DNA of 64,000 nt from Ceratopteris richardii (GCA_020310875.1 CM035439.1:144559226-144623225); one strand, 5' to 3'; shown: positions 46,001 to 56,727, counted from the stretch's first letter. The notes: generated from the letters alone by a model not told the origin. A program made the numbers and translations.

Positions 46001-47361
46001 TTGACAGGTATAAGGCTAGGCTTGTTGCAAACGGTTATGCACAGGAAAGAGGCATTGATTTTGATGAGACCTTTGCACCATGCCGTATGACTACTGTTCG
46101 GAGCATTTGTGCACTTGCAGCCCATCATGGTTGGAATGTACATCAGTTGGACATTAAAACAGCATTTTTGAATGGTGACTTGCATGAAGAAGTGTATGTT
46201 TTTCAGCCCCGTGGCTTTGTGCAGAAAGGGCATGAAAACCAGGTTTGCAGGTTAAAGAAGGCATTATATGGTTTAAAGCAAGCACCACGTGCTTGGTATG
46301 AGAAGATACATGCCTATCTGATTGCACATGGTTTTGAGAACAGTCCAACTGAAAGCACCTTGTATGTTAAACGTGCTAATGATGTGCTTCTGATCATTGT
46401 TGTCTATGTTGATGACATGCTGCTCACTGGTCCTATTGAGACACATACTGCTGATTTTAAGGCTGATTTGCATGCCTCATTTGAGATGTCTGATTTGGGG
46501 TATTTACATCACTATTTGGGCATTCAGTTTATGCACGTTGATGGTGGAATGGCTTTGTGTCAAAAGAAATATATTGACACATTATTGCAGCGTTTTGGCC
46601 TTGAAGACTGTAAGCCTATTGCCACTCCTATGGAGACAGGTTTACGATTGAGTCTTCATGATGCTGGAGATGCATTTGATGCTGTTCTCTATCAGCAGGC
46701 TGTTGGATGCTTGATTTACTTATGCATTACTCGGCCAGATATTCAGTTTGCTGTCTCATAGATGAGCAGGTTTATGCATTGCCCAGGAGTCACGCATTGG
46801 AAAGCGGTTAAGCACATCTTTCGCTACTTGAGTGGTACTCGGCTACTTGGGTTGTTTTATCCCAAGGGGGGATCACTACCGCCAGCTTTGCATGCTTTTT
46901 CTGACTCAGATTGGGGTGGTTGCTATGACACTCGTGTGTCCACCAGTGGTTTTTGCTTCATGCTTGGTAGCTCATGTATATCTTGGTTGAGCAAGAAGCA
47001 GCCTACTGTGGCCACTTCCAGTTGTGAGGCTGAGTATAGGGCAGCTTTCACAACGACTGTTGAGTGTGTGTGGCTCAGACGCCTTATGGCTGATTTGGGT
47101 GTTGGCCAGTCTTCTGCCACCACCATCTTCACTAACAGTCAGAGCGCATTGGCAGTTGCGAGGAACCCTGTGTTCCATGCTCGCACTAAGCACATTGAGG
47201 TGCATTATCACTATGTCAGGGAGAGGTTCTCTGCTAGGGAGATCAGCTTGGCATATGTGCCCACGTAGGAGAACATTCCAGACCTTTTCACGAAGGCTCT
47301 GCCTAGGGAGAAGTTTGAAGCTTTTCGCAAAGCTTTGGGCTTACTTCCTTTTGTGGAGTGA
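43099..47361 (+). CDS. Gag-Pol coding region of inner copia element
   Basis: One polyprotein reading order typical of Ty1/copia. Gag N-terminus (MAESSDVFRMLAVEDKLDG) and UBN2 region lie at 43099-43850, a knuckle-like CKYCKGNDH near 43960 and protease (WYFDSGATKHIT) near 44180. Integrase spans about 44590-45300 (HARFGHLN and CEGCILGKM zinc part, then VTFIDDFSRHAWVYPLK). Reverse transcriptase spans 45840-46600 (GIDFDETFAPC, VVYVDDMLLTG) and RNase H 46760-47270 (HAFSDSDWGG). The order INT-RT-RH is diagnostic of copia. The start at 43099 follows the primer-binding site by about 340 bases of leader. It is nearly intact as a fossil, with about one or two breaks. Confidence 0.92.
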
Positions 47362-47435
47362 TTTCCACATAGCTTGGCACTTCCTTATACATGAGTGCCA
47401 GCTCCTTGTTCACCGCATCACTCCCAGGGGGGATT

Positions 47436-47665
47436 TGTTGATATATTTAGGTAGTGATGTGTGTGAACACTCTAGGACCGCCGGGGCACTTTTTTCCCTC
47501 TTTAGGAGGTTTTTTTCCCCCGGCTTGTATATACGCCTATTGCCCTAATGGGCTACTTATCTTTGTACATTCTCTAGTAATTCATTCAGTCTTGTGTGTT
47601 GTGCTCCAAGCTTCTTCTTCTTCCTTGCGCTGTTCGCGTGCTTCCGCAGACGTCTATCTCCAACA
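47436..47665 (+). repeat. 3' LTR of inner copia element
   Basis: 230 bp, same length as the 5' LTR, with three transition differences by eye. It is followed by atttc and then by outer copia sequence. Confidence 0.95.
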
Positions 47666-49174
47666 ATTTCCTGTATGCTCGATAGGATGCGATGTATCAT
47701 CACCTATTTCAACATATCCAGGAACTGGTAATTTTTGCAAACTACTAAACCATTCTGCATGACTGGTCATGTGATTTGAATCACCTGAATCAACATACCA
47801 GACATTATCATTTGATTTTAAAACACCATCAGACATCGTATTCATCATGTGATGTTGAACCATGAACAGGTTCTCAAAATCATTTGCACTTGTGGATGCA
47901 TAGTTGTTTTGCTGCCTTCTGTTATTCTGATTCTTCAACCTGCAATCACGTTCAAAGTGTCCAGGTTGACCACAATTCCAGCATCCTTTACTCTCATTAC
48001 CTGAATCATTTCTTTGGAAAGTTCTACGACCTCTTTGGCTCCTCCTGCCTCGAAACTATCCTCTTCCTTTTGCATGATTCTGTTGTTGACCTTGATCTTG
48101 GTTACTGTTTCTTCTTCCACTTCCAAAACCTCTACCTCTGCCTCTTCCTCTGCGAGAGTCGAAAACTTGCTCAGAATCGGGCTTTCCTTGGGAGTTTGAA
48201 TCGTCACCAAAACTCTTTTCTTTAATAATCAGCATGGATACCAAATTAGCAAAATTTAAAATATTTTCTGTGGTCTGTATAGAAGTCTTGAGCTGCTTAT
48301 ATGCAGCTCCTAAACCATGAAGGCACACTTCCACCTTACCATCGTCATCTACATTCACACCAATAGAGGAAAGTGACTCACATATGCTTTTGATTTTCAG
48401 AGTGTAGTCACTTACCGACATGCTCTTTTTCTCCAATGTATGCAGCTCGTTCTTGAGTTGCAATTTCCGTGCCTTTGTATTGGTCTCGTACAATGTGACC
48501 AAATCGTTCCAAGCCTCTTTCGGAGTCTTCACATCCTGTATGTGCCCAATCATGCTATCCTATATGCTAACAGATAGCCAATACATTACCTTTCATGCTC
48601 CTTGATTCCATTCCTCATATGCTCTTAACTGTTCTGTAGTCGGATTCCTCTTTGGTAATTGTGGAGCATTTTTGTTCTCTCCTTCGATGTACTTCTAGTA
48701 GCCTTTTCCCATCAGGAAATTTGTCATTCTGAATCTCCAAGCATGGAAGTTGTTCTTGTCCAGCTTATCACTCATAAGCTGACTCATTCCATCTGCGTTT
48801 GCCATTTCTGTAGCAACTCACAATATTGCAAAAAATTACAAGCAGCACTTCTGCTTGAACACTGTCGCACTATGACGTGACAGTTTGATCTCAAAAAGTG
48901 TATCAACAGTACACGAAATCGCTTGAAAATCTAGATCTGGAATGCATGAGTGTTGCCAAACACAATGCAAGTTACAATTTCTGAAACTGACCTGGTTTTT
49001 CTATGGGCCCCACCTTACAGGCTCGAAACGGAGGTTGAGATGTCTTCTACCTTCACGTCATTTTCGTAGCCAACGGAGGTCATTTAAGAATCATGTTTTC
49101 TCCACGCCTTGCCGCGTACTCTTCACTGCCGCCTTCTCCACGAGCTCTCTACAGCCACGCTGGCTCTGATACCA

Positions 49175-49558
49175 TGTCACGAGGAAAGAGATAAGAAGGA
49201 GAGCTCACACACACACTCTCACAATCAAAGAGAAGCACACGCTCAGATTGAGGCAAGGAAGAATGATCTTCTTCTTCTTCTTCTTCTATTACATAAAAAG
49301 GAATGTACAAGAATGACCTAATAACAAGAATACAACAAGTGCAATATATAAAGATCAATACAAAAGGAAAAATCTAATGTTCGCGAATGAGTGAGCTGGC
49401 AAGTAACAAATGTGTCATCACTCTCGGTAGATAAATCTAATAAAGCTCAATGAAGTATCCCTGACATATGCCGGCATGACCACTATAGATGTCAGAGAAA
49501 TGAAAAAACTGATACGTGTCATCCTGGATCATCACATGTTGAGCTTGATATCTCAACA
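49175..49558 (-). repeat. 5' LTR of outer copia element
   Basis: 384 bp, matching 38984-39364 with about 6 percent differences and one 3-bp repeat-length change. The primer-binding site gctctgatacca (49163-49174, complement of initiator tRNA-Met pairing sequence) abuts it directly. Confidence 0.93.
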
Positions 49559-49960
49559 TCTTTAGCAAGAATGATTTCCCTCTTGTACATCATTACATGT
49601 GATCCAGATACAAGATGAGATATTGTTGATGACAACTGAGAGGGCACGAGTATCAACCTCTGGATCCTTTGGAAGGGGGAGGGGGGAGGGAAAAGGGAGG
49701 GGGGGAGGAGGGAAAGAGGGGGGGAGGCTTGTGTATGTGGATCCCATGGGATCCTTTTGAAGATCTCAGATTATTGGATATGCCTATGGATGGCTTCTAT
49801 GATCTCATATACTCTTGAGAGTCAATAGTCTAGGTCCCTACTAGCACATATAGTTTCTCAATGCCTATCTAGCAAGATTGATTTCTCTCTCACACATCAC
49901 TATATGTGATCTACATAGAGGTTCAAAGATTTATGGATGATAATTGAGGAGGAAAATGAA
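49559..49960. repeat. Degenerate tandem repeat, right part (rest of unit 3, unit 4)
   Basis: Sequence resumes after the TCTTT duplication with the same blocks as units 1 and 2: a catatgtgatc-like block, a G-rich tract (49673-49730), gtggatcccatgggatcc, ggattattgg and gtcaatagtctagg, then a fourth unit start at about 49850. This shows that the outer copia inserted into an existing tandem array. Confidence 0.65.
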
Positions 49961-51760
49961 CTAGAACATGGAAAATACTTATTCGGAGAACGTGACTTCT
50001 TGAGCACTGAGATTGGCATTGAAAAGACATAGAATATATGTGAAAAAGTCCTTATGTAGGTGTTGAAGGGTTGTTACAAATTGGTGATATAATTGATGAT
50101 GGAAGCAATCGAAACAAGCTCTAGATATTGAAATAAGGCAAGTTTGAAGTTCTTAGGATTTTTGCATCATCTAGACGTGATGGTGATGTTAGATTTCCCA
50201 AACCAATCATGAGATAAGTAACTCCATGTATAATCTAGGCTTGTTCAAGGTTTCCTCATGTGTCTCCATGACATAACCTCCCCCTCAAGCGAGGAGTTCC
50301 AAGAGGAGTAGCCATGTTCTATGGCTCGAGCTTCATTATGGATTCTTCTTGTGTCAAGGACCTTAATTGGTGCTCTTAAGATATTTTGAGACTTGAATCT
50401 TCATAGCCATGGTATATGTGGTACTAGAACACAATGATGATGGATATCCATGATGAAATTGGAAACGGTCTGTCATATATCTAGGTGTGGCATCAAGTGC
50501 ATCATTCTCATGGTGGTAGGTATTCCTCATTTGATTTTGATGATGAATCTTTTGATATTCTCATGGTGGGATGTATTCCTTTTTTTTATTTTGATTATGA
50601 ATATTTTGATAAGGAATGGTGATTATGGGAGTCTTGAATCTAACTTGTTTCTTCTTAGGATAGTTGAATACCATATGATTATGATCTCCACATTAAAAGC
50701 ATAATCCATTATCTTTTCTATTTCTTTAGCTTCTTTAACTTTGTTTTTGTAACGCATGGAAAATTGCTCTCTCCAAAAGAAAGTATGAACTTTTGAGCAA
50801 AGGCCTTGAAATCATACAAAATATCCACATCCTTCTTCGGGATAGGTCCAAACCATGAAAGAGTTGGACTACATAATAAACTTCCCATAGGTCCTACTTG
50901 TGTAACATCATCCAAAAACCTCTCTAGCCATATTCTTAAACTTTGATCTTATCCCATCAAATTTCTCATGCATATTCACTTTTGGACTTCTCTTCATATT
51001 AATTGCTATGGGGGCACTTGAAGAAGATTGATTTACTAAGATCTATAGCTCCTTTGAAGCTCCCTTATTACATCTTCAATATTTTGGTGTTAACTCCTTT
51101 CTTGGTTTTATCATCTCTCCCTTTCTTGGTTTTGTCATCTTTTGAACTTGTTATTGAATAATTTATATGTAGAGCACATTTCTTCACAAATAAACTCCAT
51201 GGTGCTTGGTCATGATGAAGGTAAACTTGGAAAAATATCGAGAGCACTAGATTGTGCACTCTCAACTAGAATGGACAAGATTTTTGAAACACACTTCTGT
51301 TTACAAGATCACCTACACAAGGAAAATAATACAAGAATAAACAATTGCTACAAGAAGTCCCACGACCCATAACTAATAAGTATGCAACAAGTTATTTGAA
51401 TTGTGAGAACTCTGTTGAAGAAGATGAACTACATACAAGAAATAATTGAACAAGATATCATACTATGACATTATAAGAGGAGGAGACGAGATGTCCAAAA
51501 ACTAGACTAGACAAAAGTAGAATGAATTAAGGCAAGAACATGAACTCGAATTTGGGAAGTACTCAAATGGAAAATGTGATTCCTTGAGCTCCAAAGATTA
51601 GAAAGACAAGAACATGAACTAGACCTTGGAAAGTACTTACTTGGAGAGCGCGACTTCTTAAGCTCCCAAGATTGGCATTAACAAGACTGAGAATATATAT
51701 GTCTAAGTTTTCCTTATATAGGTATTGAAGGGCGATTTGTCAAAGGCAAAGTTAGAAACT
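49950..51760 (-). mobile_element. Old LTR-retroelement relic (small, gag-like remnant)
   Basis: Segments of about 130 bp at 49955-50080 and 51600-51740 are direct repeats (gaactagaMcWtggaaaRtac..., then gattggcatt...), with a third partial copy at 51533-51595. Next to the left one lies cctccccctcaagc (50277-50290), the complement of a copia-type polypurine tract. Minus-strand 50915-50718 gives a gag-like piece (PTLSWFGPIPKKDVDILYDF, then FAQKF). This looks like a small or internally deleted LTR element. It is broken and old, and the ends are approximate. Confidence 0.45.
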
Positions 51761-52885
51761 CTTAGGCCTTGCACTTCTTTCTCTTCTCCAAGTCAAAGGT
51801 ATTCTTATTCCTTCCATATCCTCCCAATTGTCGTTTGCGTCATCAACACACACAACCTCAAAGTGAGCCAATGTGCTCTACTAAGAGAATGGCCCATGTA
51901 TCCACATTGGACCTACAAGGATGATCCACAATTGCAACACAATTGGCATTGTGAAATTCATGAGAACCAACACCATGAGACACAAACATATCATACATTA
52001 GTATTTTACATGCACTTGAATGATGCTCAAGAGTCATGAGACTATCTTTCATCCAATGAGAGAAACATATAGATGCATCTATGCTCCATGCTCAATTTGG
52101 TGCACGGATACATGAACTTACAGATCTAGAGATGATTTGTGTCCTTCAACTAATGCGAAAGCCATGTATCTCTAGGAACACTGCAAAGTAGGAAGAGAAG
52201 GCCAAGATCTACTCTAATGCAATCCACTCCTAGAAAGTGAAAGGGATCCAGATCAAGCATATCCGTTGATATTCTGAGAAAAGAAGATACATGCAAATGG
52301 CAAAAAGATATGTCCAATCAAATGTAGACGGCATGTCAGGAAGTAGCCAAAGGATAAAAGCTATTCATTCTGAGATTTTGGAAAAGCACAGAAGTCGAAG
52401 CGAGGGCAGAAGATGCAAGGACAATGAGGTCCTAAGATGTCCTAACATTTGTGGAAGTGAGAAATGGGAGATCAATAGAGGGGGGGCCAAAAATATGACT
52501 TCAACTACCTAGACTTTTATCATAACAAAAAGGAAAAAACATGCACACCCACGCACACAACCATGCACATGCACCAAGGCACCCACTCGTGTGTGCACCA
52601 ATGCATGCCTACGTGGACACGCATGTGGGCGCGCGCACACACACACGTGCATCCACGCCCACCCGCATGCACATATTACGTGCTTCAATTATTTGTTCTA
52701 GTATAATCGTCAAGTAACCAAAAGCCATATTTTTATACCCATACAGCCATAGCATTATGCATACTCATGCTCATTTTGGTGAGCTACATCATACAGCCTC
52801 CGTTCTAAATGCATTTTTTGCACGAGACAAATAGAAAGGTAATCTATAGCTTACTAAAATTAGTGTACTAAAAATTTGAAGCCTT
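51760..52885. other. Non-coding stretch with CA/GC-rich tract
   Basis: No gene is recognised. At 52538-52680 there is a run rich in CACA, CATGCA and CGCGCA words, a decayed microsatellite-like tract with alternating purine-pyrimidine sequence. Confidence 0.5.
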
Positions 52886-53440
52886 ATTACCTGCATCAAA
52901 ACATGATTCTGAAATCTTATTTCTTGGATACACTCCCACCATCGTTGCATTTCCTTCAAAGTCATGTAGTCGTGATTGTGGCACACATGGAAAGATATAA
53001 AATGGACTAAACCAGAGCCTTTTTACATACTTCTCATGTTTACAAAATAATAGATCGCCCCTCCGGGTCAAAGAAATCATTCAGCCACGTCAACAACCAT
53101 GATGAAGAGATGGAACTTTCATTTGGAAAGAAATTTTGTATGCCATACCTAAGTCAAAAGCCCACATCAAAGCATCTTTCTGAAATCTTATTATTTGAAT
53201 ACAAGCCGACCATCAATGCTTTCATTTTGACGAAACCATGTATCTCATGATTATGCTAATACATGGAAAGATAGAAAATAAATTAAATAGGAGCCTATTT
53301 ACATATGTTTATATGATACATTGGTGGCTTCTCAAGGTCAGAGAAACATCTAGCCACGTCAACCACCAAGGTGAAAAGATCAAACTTTCATTTGGAAAGA
53401 AACGTTGTACGTCATTACAAACTGTTCTGAATATACTTGA
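52885..53440. repeat. Tandem repeat, two diverged units of about 270 bp
   Basis: Unit 1 starts near 52893 (catcaaaacatgattctgaa) and unit 2 near 53163 (catcaaagcatctttctgaa). Shared blocks continue in order: ttctgaaatcttatt, cacatggaaagata, gagccttttt or gagcctattt, gccacgtcaa, and aactttcatttggaaagaaa. Identity is about three quarters. No coding function is seen. Confidence 0.75.
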
Positions 53441-53520
53441 TCGCTTAAGCATAGACAAGGTAAGGCAAATAACAAAGCCAAAAAGCACGCTTGAAGTTTA
53501 CTAAGCACAATCTTCTATGT

Positions 53521-53672
53521 GCTATCCAACTTGATGGCAGTACTTGTCTCTTTCTTGATCCTCGTCAAGGGTTGACTCTCTCACATGCTTGATCGCTATC
53601 CAACTTGATGGCAGTACTTGTCTCTTTACTGATCTCGTTAAGAGTTAATTCTCTCACTTGCAATTCATGCTC
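53521..53672. repeat. 76-bp tandem duplication at the 3' end of the coiled-coil gene
   Basis: A unit starting gctatccaacttgatggcag at 53521 is repeated at 53597. The right unit lies inside exon D. The left unit follows in the transcript and, because 76 is not a multiple of three, shifts the frame and brings in the present TGA at 53565-53567. Without the duplication the frame would have ended at a TAG near 53515. Confidence 0.8.
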
Positions 53673-54778
53673 TGCCGTCAGGCCTTCATGAGAACAGTGC
53701 TCAACTAAAGAATTGGCTCTCTGAGTATATCCTTCCAACTTCAGTGCAGAGTCAAAGCCTCCACACAATCTGAGAGGAACCTTGGCTTAATGGAATCATA
53801 TATACCGAATGAAATAAATACATTTGGGGCAACATACTGTGTAGACGCTTGCATTCACAGCTGCTGAAGTCACGGCTAACTTATGCAAACAGATTTGGAC
53901 CACCAAAGAATGGTTCTAAATTGAGCAAAATCATCGATTGTTATTGTTATGATTGCTTCTGTTTAGAGATAACATGTGGGTCAGACTTGCAGGGACAGAA
54001 AACGCTTGCCTCTTTGACCATAAATGTTTCAAGTATCCTTGCATCAATTCCTTTCTTGAGCCTGGCAATGCACTGCCAGTGTCATTACTGATAAAAGAAG
54101 ACTCTACAACCTCTATGGGTTCATCTGTGTGAATGTGCCCACGCTGTGTCAACTTTTTGAAACTCCTACAATAAGAATAGATTTTCAGACTGAGTATATG
54201 TCGAGAGATCATGCAACTGCAACATGCATGAGAATTAAGAGGATGGTAAGAGGAGTCTGGGATGAATTCCACTATCATTCTAACAATTTCAAACATCAAT
54301 AATTTCCAAATTGAGATTCAAACAATTTCAAACATCAATATTTTCCAAATTGAGAATGAACATCCAGGTCAGGGGAAGGCCACCAACCAGGAATCTACAA
54401 GCCTGCTACTATGTAAGTAAGCCTATGGCAGTTACTTTTAAAAAACTAGTATAAGAAACCTAGTGAAAAAAAGGCTCTTCTTATCAACAGGAAATCATAA
54501 AAATAGGACTCAACCTTTGTTTCTCTTGTAGCTTCAGACATTTCTCCTGGGTGCAGGCAAGTTTCACGAGTGCATCCAATTTTTCATTTGTAACCTGTAT
54601 TAAGGGACCACTGATCAATAAAATGTAGTGCTTCATACGAAACTTCATGTTGGAAACCTCCAGCAACCTGTATGAGTTGCTGCTTTAAGGAGAAAATTTG
54701 AGACTCCATTGCTGAGGTCGTATTTGATTCCAGTATATGACGCTCTTCCTGTTGGGAAAGCAGTAGTAATGCAGCCAC
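53565..54778 (-). CDS. Coiled-coil host gene, four candidate exons (3' part of gene), function unknown
   Basis: Minus-strand exons with matching splice phases. Exon A is 54668-54778 (37 codons, LLLLSQQEERHILESN, coiled coil); exon B is 54515-54594 (VTNEKLDALVKLACTQEKCL, coiled coil). Exon C starts near 54173 (SFKKLTQRGHIHTDEPIEVV) and runs to about 53990. Exon D is 53565-53769 (ALKLEGYTQRANSLVEH) and ends in TGA. A-B joins in phase 0 across a 73-bp intron with AG at the acceptor; B-C joins in phase 2. The donor after exon C is not clear. Donors read gttg rather than gtaa, so the gene may be decayed or the edges may be slightly off. The upstream exons are not identified and may lie beyond the LINEs. 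I do not recognise the family; golgin-like or cytoskeleton-linked proteins are possible. Confidence 0.55.
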
Positions 54779-54799
54779 CTAGCATCATTACGTTTTTTG

Positions 54800-55228
54800 T
54801 ATTATTCCTCAACCTCCGACATTAAGAAGTGCAGAAATAAGGACTCTAAAATTAGACAGGAAACAAGCAAGCAATATGCCCGGATGAAGTCATATTCATC
54901 AAACCAGAAGGCCTTACATGTTACCTATGACCATTAACACTTCAAATTTAGCACCGTTTCTGACAAAGACGCACCAAAATAATTGAACCTTTCTACATAC
55001 AACATAGATTTCAAGTATCCTAGAGTCCTCTCCTGAATCATTTTCTTTTCAAAATTCCAAAAACAAATGTGAGGTACATCCATTAGAGAGAAGCCGAGTA
55101 CAGATCTAACACAGCAGTAAGGGAAAAGTGATGCTACCATAAACAACCATGTATAAAAGCTACTTCCAATATGAGCACAAGGTTGCTAGAGTGTAACCAA
55201 AAGGCTGTTGTATCTTGTGTTGGCTAGA
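54800..55228. other. Non-coding, probably intron of the coiled-coil gene
   Basis: AT-rich sequence upstream (minus strand) of exon A with no recognisable exon. It may be intronic if the gene extends to the right. Confidence 0.3.
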
Positions 55229-55374
55229 ACTTAAATATATGAAGTTGAGTTAGAAATGGCTGTATGCCATAATAGAGATATCCGAGCAAGCTTCTGACCA
55301 AAAAAAGGGGGGACTAAGATCCCATAAATGTTGTATAAAGAGGTATGTATGTTGGAACTTGGTATAGCTATGTT
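55228..55374 (+). repeat. Direct repeat, left copy, flanking LINE D
   Basis: The 147-bp sequence from aacttaaatatatgaagttg to ggtatagctatgtt recurs at 55983-56157 on the other side of LINE D. The two copies differ by some point changes and a 26-bp segment. This could be a long target-site duplication. Confidence 0.75.
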
Positions 55375-55746
55375 TGCAGCTGCCCAGACCGGAAGGAGAT
55401 AGAGTCAGCTCACTGACTTCTTCGTTCCACGACGTGCAGCGGTCCTCCCCCCCAGCTCACACATCGAGAGGGGTGACTCTTCAGTAGGCTCTGACCTCTC
55501 GAGCTAGGAAATGACCCCATGCTATAGGATATCAGGCTCCAAGACTTCACCGACACCAGATTGCAGAGATCCAGGCTCCTGACCATCGTGCCATGGAGGA
55601 GAGACGATCCTAGATGATGGCTGCTCCCACCACAGCCATCAGGTGGGCCTTGACTCCATCTCCCTGCCCACTAGTACAGGATGGAGCTAGTTAGTCATTC
55701 AGATGCATTCTCATGCTTGTACTACCCTTCTGCATATAGACCCCCC

Positions 55747-55783
<37 letters not shown>

Positions 55784-55982
55784 AAACACTTTCTTGGATA
55801 TCTCTACATGCAAACTACAGAGATCTATATCAGCTTTACCACTTTTTTCAGCACTTTTATCTTTTCCGATTGACAGAAGATACACCCATGTACATTGATT
55901 TGTCTCATAGGCAGAGTTCTGCCTCCTAATAGACGTAAAACACTTCTTCCCCTCTCCCTCTCCCTCTCCCTCTCCCTCTCCC
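55375..55982 (+). mobile_element. LINE copy D, 5'-truncated 3' fragment
   Basis: Carries the family's 3' end: tttgtctcatag (55899-55910), a hairpin (55909-55924), then agacgtaaaac and a (CCCTCT)n tail (55947-55981). Upstream, 55424-55450 translates to QLTDFFVPRRAAVL, matching the PIP-box-like region of copies A and B. The Gln expected three residues before the Leu is replaced by a TAG, one step from CAG. An A-run of about 35 sits at 55747-55781. It has no endonuclease or RT part. The direct repeats on both sides mark its ends. Confidence 0.75.
55909..55924 (+). other. Conserved 3' hairpin of LINE D
   Basis: aggcagagttctgcct folds into a 6-bp stem AGGCAG/CTGCCT with an AGTT loop. Compared with copy B (AGGCCA/TGGCCT), two base pairs have changed on both sides together. 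It is the likely recognition element of the LINE reverse transcriptase. Confidence 0.65.
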
Positions 55983-56245
55983 AACTTAAATATATGGAGT
56001 TGAATTAGAAATTGTGCACATTAAATCTCATGGTAGAAATGGCTGTATGTCATAATAGAGATATCCGAGCAAGCTTTTAACAAAAACAAAGGGGGAGTAT
56101 GATCCCATAAATGTTGTATAAAGAGATATGTATGTTGGAACTTGGTATAGCTATGTTCTATCCTTCTCCCTCGAGCTCTATGTGCCCGTTGTCTAGCTAT
56201 GTATAAAGAGGTATGTATGTTGGAACTTGGTATAGCTATGTATAA
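55983..56245 (+). repeat. Direct repeat, right copy, plus a further 45-bp repeat
   Basis: 55983-56157 repeats 55228-55374. Its last ~45 bp (tataaagaggtatgtatgt to ggtatagctatg) appear once more at 56202-56245, directly before LINE A begins, with a short pyrimidine-rich filler between. Confidence 0.7.
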
Positions 56246-56301
56246 AGAAGAACCTTCGACAGGAGGCAAAGAAGAACAACCACCATGAGGAGATCCACAT
56301 A

Positions 56302-56727
56302 GTGCATACCACCATTGAGGAGGAGCGGATGCGACAGGCTCGCAGGCTCAATGTTCGCGTCTCCGGCCTCACAGAGACAGACGGATCTCCGGAGCACGAC
56401 GGGCGTCGCTTGTGCACATTACTTGGATACCACGCGGATGAGCCTCTCCCTTTCACCAGAGCCTGGAGAGCAGGACGGGACACCACTCGAAGCAGAGCAC
56501 TTATCCTTCAGTTCTCAGATGAGGCCAGGAGGAAAGACTTCCTAAGACGACGGGCGGTACTACGCACTACACCGGGCACCCCCATCTATTTGGATGACGA
56601 CCTCAAACGGATGCAGGTAGAGCACAGACGGGCATGCATGCCGCGTGTCCTCCAGGCCACACGAGAGGGACATCGTGCCCTATACAGAGACGGTCGGGTC
56701 ATCATTGATGGACGGCCCATTGACTAG
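56302..56727 (+). pseudogene. LINE A ORF1 protein, C-terminal part
   Basis: The frame is open from before 56302 to the TAG at 56725-56727. It reads RQARRLNVRVSGLTE (RRM-like start), LPFTRAWRAGRD, RALILQFSDEARRKDFL, and the C-terminal domain LDDDLKRMQVEHRRACMP to IIDGRPID. This matches the RRM plus C-terminal domain of L1 ORF1p, an RNA-binding chaperone that coats LINE RNA. The N-terminal coiled coil seen in copy C is missing because the insertion is truncated. The frame continues after the amber into endonuclease. Confidence 0.85.

Larger units (their letters stand above)
42514..47665 (+). mobile_element. Inner young Ty1/copia element, nested in the outer copia
   Basis: The element is 5152 bp with two 230-bp LTRs (42514-42743 and 47436-47665) that begin TGTTG and end CAACA and differ at only three positions by eye. 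Flanks gtttc and atttc form a near-perfect 5-bp target duplication. The primer-binding site tggtatcagagc (42746-42757) matches initiator tRNA-Met, and a polypurine tract aggggggatt precedes the 3' LTR. About 1.3 percent LTR divergence implies a recent insertion, from under one to a few million years depending on the rate used. It looks nearly whole, with about one or two breaks in the coding region. Confidence 0.96.
38984..49558 (-). mobile_element. Outer Ty1/copia element (fossil), split by a younger copia insertion
   Basis: The element has LTRs at 38984-39364 and 49175-49558 and a perfect 5-bp target duplication (TCTTT at 38979-38983 and 49559-49563). On the minus strand the 5' side holds gag with UBN2-type sequence (48553-48056) and a CCHC knuckle region (near 47960). 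The 3' side holds integrase (42199-41411), reverse transcriptase (41100-40092, with AIYVDDLIVGG) and RNase H (39933-39625, with YTDADWAGS). Without the nested element it is about 5.4 kb, normal for copia. The two LTRs differ at roughly 24 of 381 positions by eye, so the insertion is moderately old. It is broken, with several breaks besides the nested insertion. Confidence 0.92.

Noticed and set aside
38110-49960. Repeat units as a possible CRISPR-like array
   Set aside because: Units are long, diverged and lack short identical repeats with unique spacers; the context is eukaryotic.
55747-55781. A-run in LINE D as the LINE poly(A) tail
   Set aside because: It lies about 160 bases upstream of the hairpin and the real tail (CCCTCT)n, so it is an internal A-run or a small later insertion.
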